A DNA stretch of 22,115 bases from Clostridium_AD sp047624165 (GCA_047624165.1 JBLHPD010000061.1:1-22115), one strand, 5' to 3'. Shown: positions 8,818 to 17,139, counted from the first letter of the stretch. Made by a program: numbers and translations. The notes: generated by a model from the letters alone, not told the origin.

Positions 8818-8848
8818 ATAAAATACCCTAGTCCCTCTGCCGATTAGG
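8818..8848 (-). terminator. Weak candidate terminator after the DUF1523-like gene
   Basis: On the minus strand CCTAATC pairs with GACTAGG (7 bp with one mismatch) across an 8-nt loop, followed by GTATTTTATTTTTATAA. It lies about 55 nt past the stop at 8904 and would separate this gene from the SulP gene. The stem is weak. Confidence 0.4.
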
Positions 8849-8903
8849 ATAAGTTATATTTAGTTTTAAATTGTTTTTTTAAATAAATAGAATCATTTTC
8901 CTC

Positions 8904-9284
8904 CTATTTTATCCCTTTAACTTTTATAATATTTTGATACGTTGATAATAAAGGCATGCTCCAGCCATATGCTTTAATTTCGTATTTCCCACTAATTATA
9001 AGTCCCCAATACACATTTTCAGAATGAATTTTAAATTCTATTAAACTATTAGTATTTTTAAATATCTTTATATTACCATCCTCCATTTGTGTATAAATTA
9101 AATACGTATCAGTATTATCAAGTGTTATTATTCGTTTACTTGCAATGGTTACTATATAAGTATTTCTAAAAAAATGTGGAAAGACCATAATTACGCCAAA
9201 CATTACTATAACGCAAATAATTACTTTTACAATCTTAAATTTTAGAATAAATTTCTTTTTAAATTGATAAGAAATATTTTTCAT
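8904..9284 (-). CDS. Small membrane-anchored protein, DUF1523-like
   Basis: 126 aa. A basic N-terminus (YQFKKKFILKFK) precedes one membrane helix (about 17-36), then an outside domain with TYIVTIASKRIITLDNTDTY, KIFKNTNSLIEFK and a C-terminal KAYGWSMPLLSTYQNIIKV. The order 'TYTV..K / YLIYT / FxNTDSL / YGWxxPxLSxYxNI' is what I remember of DUF1523 proteins, which are single-pass proteins of unknown function found in bacteria and phages. This rests on memory, not a search. ATG at 9282-9284 follows AAGGAG with a spacing of 8 nt. It appears to be a stand-alone gene. Confidence 0.7.
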   Translation of the reverse strand: MKNISYQFKKKFILKFKIVKVIICVIVMFGVIMVFPHFFRNTYIVTIASKRIITLDNTDTYLIYTQMEDGNIKIFKNTNSLIEFKIHSENVYWGLIISGKYEIKAYGWSMPLLSTYQNIIKVKGIK

Positions 9285-9402
9285 TATATAATCTCCTTAA
9301 TTTAATAAAGCCACTTACTTTAATTGTTACTCTTTTTTCTGGACATTAGAATATAATATATAAATATTTTTAAAATTATTTTTTTTAGTTAAAAATAAAA
9401 AA

Positions 9403-9442
9403 ACCCTAAATAAAATAAAACTCCGAACTGGAGTTTTATTTT
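9403..9442 (-). terminator. Terminator overlapping the end of the LDCC peptide gene
   Basis: On the minus strand AAAATAAAACTCC pairs perfectly with GGAGTTTTATTTT (13 bp, 5-nt loop), then ATTTAGGGTTTTT. The stop codon of the LDCC gene (9436-9438) lies inside the upstream arm, so the last codon and the stop double as terminator sequence. Confidence 0.85.
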
Positions 9443-9582
9443 TGCTTTCTATTTTGACTAGAATTTTTGCTTTTACTAGAGTTTAATCCACAGCAATCTA
9501 ATTTTTTATCACCAAAAGATTCTTCATTAGCTTTTTCCATGCCTTTAATAAAATTTTCATACCACTTTTTTAATTTTTTCAT
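9436..9582 (-). CDS. LDCC-motif putative metal-binding peptide (48 aa)
   Basis: Encodes a 48-aa peptide starting MKKLKKWYENFIKGMEKANE, followed by ESFGDKKLDCCGLN and a Ser/Asn/Lys-rich tail. The pattern of an amphipathic basic helix, then SFGD-xxLDCC, matches the small clostridial family named 'LDCC motif putative metal-binding protein'. The adjacent cysteines (30-31) are the presumed metal ligands; the function is not established. ATG at 9580-9582 has GGAGGG four nt upstream. It is transcribed alone: a dispersed 52-bp element (9603-9654) sits just upstream and a terminator overlaps its 3' end. Confidence 0.8.
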   Translation of the reverse strand: MKKLKKWYENFIKGMEKANEESFGDKKLDCCGLNSSKSKNSSQNRKQK

Positions 9583-9602
9583 TTAGCCCTCCATTTAATT
9601 TA

Positions 9603-9654
9603 CTTTACATAATTATTATCTATAGATTTATTTTAACATTATTATATGAAGATA
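9603..9654 (-). repeat. Dispersed 52-bp upstream element, copy A
   Basis: Read on the minus strand this segment begins TATCTTCATATAATAATGTT and ends AATTATGTAAAG. It aligns without gaps to 20797-20848 at 44 of 52 positions. It ends 20 nt before the LDCC start codon. CATATAATA inside it resembles a mother-cell sigma (SigE/SigK) -10 region, but the similarity continues about 35 nt further, beyond a promoter. Confidence 0.65.
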
Positions 9655-9715
9655 CTATGAAGACTGGAAATTCACGTTTGCTTGCAATAGTTTTTAAACT
9701 GAATCATTCATTAAA

Positions 9716-9761
9716 TAATAAGGAGTACTACTTTGTAATTACAAAGTAGTACTCCTTATTA
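9716..9761. terminator. 46-bp perfect palindrome, likely terminator of the PBP gene
   Basis: Exact inverted repeat centred at 9738/9739 with no unpaired loop in the DNA (half-site TAATAAGGAGTACTACTTTG plus TAA). It lies 81 nt past the penicillin-binding protein stop, between it and the LDCC gene. On the minus strand the arm is followed by TTTAATG, so the U-tail is short. Termination is the simplest reading; being fully symmetric, it could also act as a binding site. Confidence 0.6.
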
Positions 9762-9795
9762 GGGATATTCAAGAAAATAACAAGTCAGTATACTA

Positions 9796-9847
9796 GCCTA
9801 TTCTAGGCTAGCCTATTCTAGGCTCGTCTATTCTAGGCTCGTCTATT
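9796..9847. repeat. 15-bp tandem repeat (3.5 copies) across a stop codon
   Basis: Units GCCTATTCTAGGCTA, GCCTATTCTAGGCTC and GTCTATTCTAGGCTC, then a partial GTCTATT. The last partial unit holds the stop codon of the penicillin-binding protein gene (minus strand, 9843-9845). As 15 is a multiple of 3, each copy repeats TAG in the same frame. Confidence 0.9.
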
Positions 9848-11639
9848 TTGCAGTTTTTTGAGTATTTGCATCACCCACATTATCCGGAGCTATGTTAAGT
9901 AATGTAAATAGCTCGGAAAATAGCTTATTTGCTGCTGGTACCGCTGTCTGAGCAGCATAATATTTTTCTGAGTTTGGTTCCTCTATGCTAACTATTAATG
10001 TTACTTCTGGATTGCTCGCAGGAGCCATACCCACAAATGAGGATGTATATTTACCGGGATCATACCCTCCTGTAGTAGTATTGACCTTATTTGCAGTTCC
10101 TGTCTTTCCAGCTATATGATACCCCTCCATATAGGTTGCAGTTGCAGTTCCTTCCTTAACTACCCTTTCCAAATACGTTCTTAATTGAGCTGTTTTTTCT
10201 TTACTCATTATAATTTTTTCACCAAGATTATTAAACTGTTTGTCTATAACTTTTTTATCATCTACCACATGAGATATTTCCTTCATAACATGGGGCCTTA
10301 TCCATTTTCCTCCATTAGCTACTGCATTGAAGGCGGCAATATACTGCACTTGAGTAACTGCAATACCTTGTCCAAATGACATGGTGGCAAGATCAATAGG
10401 TTTAAAAGTTTTTAAATCCTTCATTAACCCAGTACTTTCACCAGGCAAGTCTATATCTGTTTTCTGCCCAAATCCAGCCTCTTTTGCAAATTCATAAAAA
10501 TTATCCTTACCAATCTTCTGTCCAAGCTGAATAAATCCAACATTATCGGAATTTTTAATTATATCAGACAAAGTCTGAGTTCCATTATCCTCTTTATTAT
10601 CATTATACAATATCCTATTTCCAACCTTGATGCTTCCATCACTTATAAATCGATCATTGTCGGTTACTACATTATTTTCAAGTGCCGCAGCTGCTGTTAT
10701 AACCTTAAAAATTGATCCTGGCTCAAACACATTACTAATAGCTCTATTCTTCCAGATTTCTTGTGTTTCTTCATCTGTTTTACCTAGTGCATAAGGCTTA
10801 TTTAAATTATAGCTAGGCGAGTTCGCCATGGCCAAAATCTCACCATTATTTGGATTCATAATTGTTATACTTACAGATTTAGCACCATTTTGCATTAATG
10901 TTTCTTTAGCTACTCTTTCAGCTAACTCCTGAATGCGTTCATCTATAGTTAATGTTAAATTATTTCCATCTATAGGTTTAACCGTCACTGCTTCCGTGTA
11001 CGGCAATTCATTACTAGCCGTATCCATTTCAACCACCTTTACCCCAGGAATACCTGTTAATACACTATTGTAACTCAGTTCCACTCCGCTTACTCCATTT
11101 CCCTCTAAATTAGCATGTCCAATAACATGGGATAAAAAGCTGTCATTTGGGTACAACCTCTCTACATCTTTTGAAATTATTATTCCATTATATTTCAAAG
11201 CTTTAATAGAATCTACAGCTTTCTTCCCGACCTTTCTTTGCAAGGATACAAATTGAAGTGGATTACCTTTGCTATCTTTGCTATCCAATATCTTTTTTAT
11301 TACCTTATTTTCAACATTGAGCATGCTTGACAATTGGTCAATTGCTTGCTCTGCAGGTATTTTTTTATCTACTAGATATCTTGTTAATACACTTAAATCA
11401 GCATCTACCCTATAAACATTCATGCTTAGTGCCAGCTCGAACCCATTTCTGTCCAGAATTGCACCCCTCTTCGGAGCTACTTCTATAGTTTTTGTCCACT
11501 GCTGTGATGCTAGCAGTTTATAATTAGGACCTTTAAAAATCATTAAATAAGTCAACCTACTCACAAGAGCGATAAATACTAAAGAAAATAATATACCTAT
11601 AACAAAAATTCTTTTACGACCCACTTTTTTTCTTATCAA
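9843..11639 (-). CDS. Class B penicillin-binding protein (peptidoglycan transpeptidase, FtsI/SpoVD group)
   Basis: About 598 aa. It has an N-terminal membrane anchor (about 11-34 from the chosen start), a dimerisation/pedestal region with the RGAILDRNG motif, and a transpeptidase domain with SIFK (SxxK, about S309), SDN (about 364-366) and KTGT (about 512-515). All catalytic motifs are intact. It crosslinks peptidoglycan outside the membrane and binds beta-lactams. The C-terminus stops soon after the transpeptidase domain; the PASTA domains of B. subtilis PBP2B/SpoVD are absent. It is not in a division (dcw) cluster here, so a specialised role (sporulation or stress) is possible. Start: TTG at 11637-11639 has GGTGAG upstream; GTG (11648) and TTG (11651) are alternatives with poorer sites. 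The stop lies in a 15-bp repeat. Confidence 0.9.
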   Translation of the reverse strand: MIRKKVGRKRIFVIGILFSLVFIALVSRLTYLMIFKGPNYKLLASQQWTKTIEVAPKRGAILDRNGFELALSMNVYRVDADLSVLTRYLVDKKIPAEQAIDQLSSMLNVENKVIKKILDSKDSKGNPLQFVSLQRKVGKKAVDSIKALKYNGIIISKDVERLYPNDSFLSHVIGHANLEGNGVSGVELSYNSVLTGIPGVKVVEMDTASNELPYTEAVTVKPIDGNNLTLTIDERIQELAERVAKETLMQNGAKSVSITIMNPNNGEILAMANSPSYNLNKPYALGKTDEETQEIWKNRAISNVFEPGSIFKVITAAAALENNVVTDNDRFISDGSIKVGNRILYNDNKEDNGTQTLSDIIKNSDNVGFIQLGQKIGKDNFYEFAKEAGFGQKTDIDLPGESTGLMKDLKTFKPIDLATMSFGQGIAVTQVQYIAAFNAVANGGKWIRPHVMKEISHVVDDKKVIDKQFNNLGEKIIMSKEKTAQLRTYLERVVKEGTATATYMEGYHIAGKTGTANKVNTTTGGYDPGKYTSSFVGMAPASNPEVTLIVSIEEPNSEKYYAAQTAVPAANKLFSELFTLLNIAPDNVGDANTQKTAK

Positions 11640-11763
11640 ACCGCTCACCAACCTGTTCTATATTTTCATCTGACTAAATCTCAAATTAATTGAAAGCCAT
11701 ATCAAAAGAGAAGAACTATGTACTCTTTTTACACGACTTATAAACTAACAATACTATCCAATT

Positions 11764-11792
11764 ATTATAACATAGTCTTAAATGATTTAGCA
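11764..11792 (-). promoter_or_regulatory. Candidate promoter of the PBP gene (extended -10)
   Basis: On the minus strand TGTTATAAT gives a consensus extended -10 (TGnTATAAT, 11764-11772). The matching -35 position (11787-11792, TGCTAA) is poor. It lies about 125 nt upstream of the PBP start and past the kinase gene, so the PBP gene can be expressed separately. A 7-bp inverted repeat AAAAGAG/CTCTTTT at 11704-11729 lies in the leader. Confidence 0.45.
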
Positions 11793-11817
11793 TTTTTTTA
11801 TATTATTTATGATATAA

Positions 11818-13185
11818 TCACAAAATTCTATTAAAATACACGGTAACAACGCATCCCTTTTCCTCTTTACTTTTAATATCAATTCCTGCCGTGTGGAGGT
11901 TTAATATATTACGTACAATGGTTAGTCCTATTCCTGAGCCTTCTATTTCATGTCTACTTTTGTCTCCTCTATATAACCTCTCAAATATATAAGGTAAGTC
12001 ATCCGCCTTAATACCAATCCCAGTATCCTCTATTGTTAATATTAATTTTTCATTAGCTTTTTTTAGAGCAATATCTATTTTTCCTTTATCTTTAGAAAAT
12101 TTAACAGCATTTGAAAGCAAATTAATAATTACCTGTTTTATTTTATCACTGTCACCCAAAATTTTATATTCCTCACTGGTGCTATATTTTAATGTCATGT
12201 TAATATTCTTATTTTCCACTATTACTTCAAAATCCTTTACAACCCCAGAAACAATATCCTTCAAGTTTATTTGTTCCATGTTTAAGACTATTTCCTCTGC
12301 TTCAACCTCTTTTAAGATATTTAGATTATCTATAAGCTTTCCAAATCTAATAACTTCCTCGTTAAGATAGGTCAATCTTTCATTGTCTACTGGGAAAATA
12401 CCATCTATCATAGCTTCAAAATTATTTTGAAGAATATTAAGAGGAGTTCTAACCTCATGGGATATATCTGATATTAACCTCTTTCTAAGTACATCCTGAT
12501 GTTGAAGTTTTTCTCCAAGTGTATTTATACTATTCCTTAAATCTTCAAGCTCTAAAATGTTACTTTTTTCATTAGACCTTTCGTGATAATTTCCATTTGA
12601 AAGATAAACTGAAATCTTTGAAATTTGACTAAGCGGTGTTGAAAATTGCTTTGAAATATATAAACTAATTAATATCGTTATTAAAATCGAAAGTACAACA
12701 CTTAAAATAATACTATTATTTATTGAGGTTTTAAAGCTTACATCCTCTTCGGACAATAGTACTGGTGCATATTGCCCTACTTCTATGTGTCCTACAATTT
12801 TGTTTTCAACATTTATTTCGAATTTGCTTGTATTATAAACTCCTCCATCTTTAACATGCATATTAATATTATTATTGTTAACTATTTCTTTAGGGTCCAT
12901 TCCCCAAACAACTTTGTCATTTACATCCCTAAGAGTAAGACAATAGTTACTCATATAGGCTTCGTGCAGAATTTCTATTCCTGAATTTTCATCCCACTTA
13001 CCATTTTTTTTATATACCTCTTCCAAATATTTAACTATTCTAACATTTCTCTTATCTTGATTTTCCACTAAATATTTATCAAAGGTTTTTGATATTGTTA
13101 TATTTACAAAAAGTGTGGATAAAAAAAGTGCTGTTATCGCTGTTGCTACTAAAATAATACTTAATCTCTTCCTTATGCTTTGCAT
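11818..13185 (-). CDS. Sensor histidine kinase (HisKA / HATPase)
   Basis: 455 aa. Membrane helices are at about 8-31 and 158-178, enclosing an outside sensor domain of about 125 residues. A HAMP-like linker (about 180-230) follows, then the H box ISHEVRTPLN (phosphorylated H243), N box VIINLLSNAVKFS (about 352-364), G1 DTGIG (387-391), F box and G2 GSGIGL (416-421). All catalytic motifs are intact. It should phosphorylate the regulator encoded immediately upstream (stop at 13189, only 3 nt before this ATG at 13183-13185, whose GGTGGTGATT site lies in the end of the regulator gene). The signal is unknown. The downstream penicillin-binding protein gene suggests an envelope-related stimulus, which is inference from position only. 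Confidence 0.93.
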   Translation of the reverse strand: MQSIRKRLSIILVATAITALFLSTLFVNITISKTFDKYLVENQDKRNVRIVKYLEEVYKKNGKWDENSGIEILHEAYMSNYCLTLRDVNDKVVWGMDPKEIVNNNNINMHVKDGGVYNTSKFEINVENKIVGHIEVGQYAPVLLSEEDVSFKTSINNSIILSVVLSILITILISLYISKQFSTPLSQISKISVYLSNGNYHERSNEKSNILELEDLRNSINTLGEKLQHQDVLRKRLISDISHEVRTPLNILQNNFEAMIDGIFPVDNERLTYLNEEVIRFGKLIDNLNILKEVEAEEIVLNMEQINLKDIVSGVVKDFEVIVENKNINMTLKYSTSEEYKILGDSDKIKQVIINLLSNAVKFSKDKGKIDIALKKANEKLILTIEDTGIGIKADDLPYIFERLYRGDKSRHEIEGSGIGLTIVRNILNLHTAGIDIKSKEEKGCVVTVYFNRIL

Positions 13186-13188
13186 GAA

Positions 13189-13869
13189 TTAATCACCACC
13201 AAATTTATAACCAATTCTAGTTACGGTTAATATATACTTAGGATTCCTACTATCCTCTTCTATCTTTTTTCGTATATTCTTAATATGAACATCGATAGTT
13301 CTATCAAAACCTTGAAAATCTATTCCCATAATTCTCTCAATTAGTTGCTCTCTTGTAAATACTTTTCCCATATTAGATGATAGTATATGCAATAAATCAA
13401 ATTCATTTGGCGTAAGCGATATCTCTATGCCGTGCACCTTAACTATTCTTTTCTCACAATTAATTTCTAAATCCCCATTATTATAAATTATTGATTCGCT
13501 CTTATTTATATTAATCCTTCTAAATAAAGCATTTACTCTTGCGGTTAGTTCTCGTGGACTAAAAGGCTTAACTAGATACTCATCTGCCCCAAGATTTAAC
13601 CCTTCTATTCTATCCTCTAAGTTACTCTTCGCTGTAAGCATAAATATGTGCACATCTGATATTTTTCTTAGTACACTACACACCTCTTCACCAGATATGT
13701 CTGGTAACATTAGGTCTAATATAACTAACCTAAATTCAATTTTATCGAAAAGTTTTATGCCCTCTAGTCCCTTAGTAGCGCAATAAACTCTATAACCTTC
13801 TTTTTCAAGATACGCCTTTTGTATTTCTGAGACTTTTTCTTCATCTTCAATAATTAATATATTATCCAA
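13189..13869 (-). CDS. OmpR/PhoB-family response regulator
   Basis: 226 aa. The receiver domain has acidic residues EDE (8-10), phospho-acceptor D52 (VILDLMLPD), T79 and K101 (LVKPFSP). A winged-helix DNA-binding domain runs from about 125 to 226 (LTPNEFDLLHILSSN, GFDRTIDVHIKNIRKKIEED). Start is TTG at 13867-13869 after GGCGGTG; no ATG or GTG fits the conserved N-terminus MDNILIIEDEE. It is the first gene of a two-gene unit with the kinase. The leader upstream (13870-14116) is very AT-rich and holds an inverted repeat at 13951-13974 that could be an autoregulatory site. Confidence 0.93.
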   Translation of the reverse strand: MDNILIIEDEEKVSEIQKAYLEKEGYRVYCATKGLEGIKLFDKIEFRLVILDLMLPDISGEEVCSVLRKISDVHIFMLTAKSNLEDRIEGLNLGADEYLVKPFSPRELTARVNALFRRININKSESIIYNNGDLEINCEKRIVKVHGIEISLTPNEFDLLHILSSNMGKVFTREQLIERIMGIDFQGFDRTIDVHIKNIRKKIEEDSRNPKYILTVTRIGYKFGGD

Positions 13870-13950
13870 GCCTGCACCGCCTTCTATTTTTGAGATTCTT
13901 TATGCACTCTATCGCCTATTAAAAATCAAACTTGTAAAATTAAATATACT

Positions 13951-13974
13951 AAAGTTATATTAAATAATAACTTT
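13951..13974. repeat. Inverted repeat AAAGTTAT-N8-ATAACTTT
   Basis: An 8-bp inverted repeat with an 8-nt spacer, about 80 bp upstream of the response-regulator start, in the otherwise featureless 13870-14116 gap. It is a possible operator. AT content is high enough that chance is not excluded. Confidence 0.35.
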
Positions 13975-14116
13975 AAATATATTTTTAGTAAAGAAAAATA
14001 TATTTATACGAAAAAAATATTTGTATATATCCTTACTTGCTTATATTTTTAAACTCATAGAAATAATATACCAAAAACTTATGTAGTTCTTATGAATATT
14101 GTCCACATTAAATCCA

Positions 14117-14169
14117 TAAAAAAATAGAAAGGATTATCATTATGGTAACATAAAAGATAATCCTTTCTA
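14117..14169 (-). terminator. Rho-independent terminator of the methyltransferase/MGL operon
   Basis: On the minus strand TAGAAAGGATTATC pairs perfectly with GATAATCCTTTCTA (14 bp) across a 17-nt loop, followed by seven T. It lies 23 nt past the methionine gamma-lyase stop and is the only strong terminator found between it and the promoter at 20702-20730. Confidence 0.9.
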
Positions 14170-14192
14170 CTTATTTATTTATTATGGTACTA

Positions 14193-15395
14193 CTATTTAA
14201 CAATCAAATTAAGGGCTTGGTCCAAATCAACAATAATATCTTCTTTATTTTCAAGACCTACTGCGAGTCTAATTAAACCATCAGTTATACCAGCTTCTAA
14301 TCTCTCCTCTTGTGGATATGATGAATGAGTCATTGAAGCAGGATGCTCAATTAAAGTTTCAGGATCTCCTAAACTAACAGCAAGTTTGCACATCTTAACT
14401 GCATTTATAACCTTTTTACCTTCTTCTACTCCACCCTTTATTTCAAATGCAATTACCGCACCTGGCAAACTCATTTGCTTTTTTGCGAGTGTATATTGTG
14501 GAAAACTTTTAAGTCCTGGAAAATATACTTTTTCTACTGCTGGATGTGCTTCTAAAAATTCAGCAACTGCCATTGCATTTTCACAGTGCCTGTCCATTCT
14601 TATTTCTAATGTTTTCATTCCTCTTATAATTAAATATGCATCAAAAGGACTTAAACAAGCTCCCGTCATATCCTTAACACCAAACATTCTAACTTCATCA
14701 ATAAATGTTTTAGATCCAATAACAAAACCAGCAATTACATCGCCATGTCCATTTAAAAATTTAGTTCCTGAATGTACTACAACGTCAGCACCTAGCTCTA
14801 ATGGTCTTTGTAAATAAGGAGTACTAAATGTATTGTCCACCATCACTATGCAATTTTCCCTTTCATGAGCAATCTTTGCTATTTCCTCAATATCTGTTAT
14901 AAGAAGTGTTGGGTTTGCAGGCGTTTCTAAGAAAACAACCCTTGTATTTTCTTTCATAGCTTTTCTAATATTTTCAGTATCTGTAACATCAACAAAAGTA
15001 ACTTCAACTCCAAACCTTGCAATACCATGACTCAAAAATGCATGAGTGCATCCGTAAATAGTTTTTGATGCTACTACATGATCTCCAGCCTTTAATGATG
15101 TCCACATTGCTGATGTTATAGCCCCTATGCCTGATGACATTGACATACATGCTTCTCCACCTTCAAGTATTGCCAATTTTTCTTCTAAAACGGTATTAGT
15201 TGGATTCCCCATTCTTGAATAAACGTAGCCTTCTTCCTTTCCTGCAAATCTGTTTCCACCTTGATCTGCTGAGTCAAAAACGAAGGTAGCAGTTTGATGT
15301 ATTGGAGTAGCTAGTGCTCCATACTGATCCACCTTACTTCCTCCATGTATAGCTTTAGTCCCAAATCCTTTGCTCGTCAAATATTCTTTATTCAC
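14193..15395 (-). CDS. megL: Methionine gamma-lyase (PLP-dependent)
   Basis: 400 aa, a full-length Cys/Met-metabolism PLP enzyme. It is expected to convert L-methionine to methanethiol, 2-oxobutyrate and ammonia in the cytosol. Diagnostic residues known from Pseudomonas putida MGL fall at almost the same numbers: Y59 and R61 (YSRMGNPT), Y114 and C116 (IYGCTHAF) and the PLP lysine K212 (SGTKFLNGHGD). The Cys at 116 and QYGALATPIHQTATF favour MGL over cystathionine lyases and O-acetylhomoserine sulfhydrylase, though overlapping activities are possible. GTG start at 15393-15395 follows AGGAGG. The corrinoid activase gene ends 67 nt upstream with no clear terminator between, so it is probably the last gene of the methyltransferase operon, which gives its methanethiol product a plausible use. 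Confidence 0.9.
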   Translation of the reverse strand: MNKEYLTSKGFGTKAIHGGSKVDQYGALATPIHQTATFVFDSADQGGNRFAGKEEGYVYSRMGNPTNTVLEEKLAILEGGEACMSMSSGIGAITSAMWTSLKAGDHVVASKTIYGCTHAFLSHGIARFGVEVTFVDVTDTENIRKAMKENTRVVFLETPANPTLLITDIEEIAKIAHERENCIVMVDNTFSTPYLQRPLELGADVVVHSGTKFLNGHGDVIAGFVIGSKTFIDEVRMFGVKDMTGACLSPFDAYLIIRGMKTLEIRMDRHCENAMAVAEFLEAHPAVEKVYFPGLKSFPQYTLAKKQMSLPGAVIAFEIKGGVEEGKKVINAVKMCKLAVSLGDPETLIEHPASMTHSSYPQEERLEAGITDGLIRLAVGLENKEDIIVDLDQALNLIVK

Positions 15396-15462
15396 AATAA
15401 TTCCTCCTAAAATTTAGTTTTTTCCTAAGTTATTTAACACAATAAATAATTTTTTCTTCACT

Positions 15463-17139
15463 TTATTTAAAACTCAAACACTGAACAAAAACTTTATCAA
15501 AGTCACTATAGTTTGATAATTCAACAATATCAACCTTCTTAACTACTGATTCCATTTGCTCTCTATAAGCCTTATTCAACAAAAATATTTGCCCGCCAGA
15601 TTTCGAAGTGTTTCCAACAAAGTCAATTCTATCTTCAAGTGACGAGGGCAGTAGACCTATATTTATTAAACTTTTTGCTCTCAGGTGGTATCCAAAAGAC
15701 CCTGCAATCAGTACTTTATCTACTCTACCAGCTGTAATGTCCTTACTTCTCAGTAAAAATTCTATTCCAGCTCTAACTGCACCTTTTGCAAGCTGCACTT
15801 GCCTTATATCCTTTTGTGATAAGTAAACACTATCCGTTATTTTAAAAACAGTTTTACCTTCAATTTTAACTAGCTTCTCCGTAAATATAGGGTTCACTTC
15901 TTCTTTATTTATATCAACAAATTTACCATTTTTTTTAATTACTCCAATTTTTACAAGTTCCCCGACAATGTCTAAAAGTCCACTTCCACAAATTCCAATT
16001 GCTTTCTCATCACCAATTGTCTTGACTGTTATGTTTCCGTCATCTTCTATATTGAAAAACTCTATAGCTCCATTTGAAGCTCTCATTCCATGAGTTATAT
16101 TCATTCCTTCAAAGGCAGGACCTGCAGCAGTGGAAGCAGCCGATAATTCTCCATCTAAGCTTAGAACCATCTCACCATTTGTCCCAATATCCACAAAAAG
16201 TGTATTACCATCTTTTTCATATAATTTAGCCGCAAGGATGCCAGAAGTAATGTCTGCACCAACATATGCAGATATTATAGGTGGCAGATAAATGAGTCCG
16301 AAAGGGGAAATATTAAAGTCATGCTGTAACGCCTCAATTTGGTTACCACCATAGATTTTAGGAGTATAAGGATATCTACCAAGCAAACAAGGGTTTATAT
16401 TTGTTGCTAAATGTAACATACATGTGTTTCCGCTAAGTATTACCTCATAGATATTGTCACTATTAACTCCTGCATTTTTGCTTGTTTTACTTATCATACT
16501 TTTAATTTCGCAAATAACACCACTATACATGGTATTTAAGCCACTTTCCTCAGATGCAAACTTTATTCTAGATAAAACATCCTGTGCATGAATCGCTTGT
16601 GGATTTAAAGAAGAAGTTGAACTAACTTCCACTCCATTATTCAAATTTATAAGAGAAGCAACCATAGTGGTTGTACCAATATCAACTACAACGCCAAAAT
16701 TTTTATTTTCAGTGTTATTAACTTCAATTCCAATAATTTGATCCCCCGAATATACTTTAGTTAAACCTTCATTATCAAAATACTTCTTTTTGATAATAGG
16801 GTTAATTTTAAAATCAAAACTTTTACCATCATTTAGAATTTTTAAACTTTCATTTTGCTCTAGATTAGTTACTTCAACTAAAATATCCCCTATAACTTTT
16901 GTAGCACATGATAATACAAATCCTGCCTTCTCTTCTTCTTTGGATAAATGATGCCCTCCTGATGAAATTACATTCTTTAATGATATCCTATCAAGCTTTA
17001 CCTTGCATTTACCACAAGTTACATTTTCATTACAAGGTGACTCTATTACTACACCCGCAAGCCTTGCTGCCAGAAGTATTGTAGTTCCCGTATCAACACT
17101 AATTGTTTTATTATCCGGAATAAATTTTATCTGTACCAT
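15463..17139 (-). CDS. RACo-like corrinoid-protein reductive activase ([2Fe-2S] + ASKHA)
   Basis: 558 aa. The N-terminus (1-90) is a plant-type ferredoxin domain with C36, C42, C45 and C78 (CX5CX2CX32C). The remainder is a DUF4445/ASKHA ATPase-like domain with GVVVDIGTTTMVASL (phosphate-1 type loop) and LFVDIGTNGEMVL. Proteins of this architecture use ATP and low-potential electrons to rescue the inactive Co(II) state of corrinoid methyltransferase proteins to Co(I). The corrinoid protein encoded at 18204-18866 is the obvious client. Its ATG overlaps the preceding stop by one base (TAATG), implying translational coupling with the second methyltransferase. Confidence 0.9.
   Translation of the reverse strand: MVQIKFIPDNKTISVDTGTTILLAARLAGVVIESPCNENVTCGKCKVKLDRISLKNVISSGGHHLSKEEEKAGFVLSCATKVIGDILVEVTNLEQNESLKILNDGKSFDFKINPIIKKKYFDNEGLTKVYSGDQIIGIEVNNTENKNFGVVVDIGTTTMVASLINLNNGVEVSSTSSLNPQAIHAQDVLSRIKFASEESGLNTMYSGVICEIKSMISKTSKNAGVNSDNIYEVILSGNTCMLHLATNINPCLLGRYPYTPKIYGGNQIEALQHDFNISPFGLIYLPPIISAYVGADITSGILAAKLYEKDGNTLFVDIGTNGEMVLSLDGELSAASTAAGPAFEGMNITHGMRASNGAIEFFNIEDDGNITVKTIGDEKAIGICGSGLLDIVGELVKIGVIKKNGKFVDINKEEVNPIFTEKLVKIEGKTVFKITDSVYLSQKDIRQVQLAKGAVRAGIEFLLRSKDITAGRVDKVLIAGSFGYHLRAKSLINIGLLPSSLEDRIDFVGNTSKSGGQIFLLNKAYREQMESVVKKVDIVELSNYSDFDKVFVQCLSFK

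Noticed and set aside
8880..8905. AGGAGG followed by ATG after the DUF1523-like stop (minus strand)
   Set aside because: The frame is only five codons (MILFI then stop) with a 3-nt spacing; no sign that it is translated.
6942..14102. Shared 15-mer TCTTATGAATATTGT at 6942-6956 and 14088-14102
   Set aside because: A few exact 15-mers are expected by chance in AT-rich DNA of this length; flanks do not align convincingly and the contexts differ.
14193..15395. Assignment as cystathionine gamma-lyase or O-acetylhomoserine sulfhydrylase
   Set aside because: The Y114/C116 pair and the QYGALATPIHQTATF segment match methionine gamma-lyase better, though side activities cannot be excluded.
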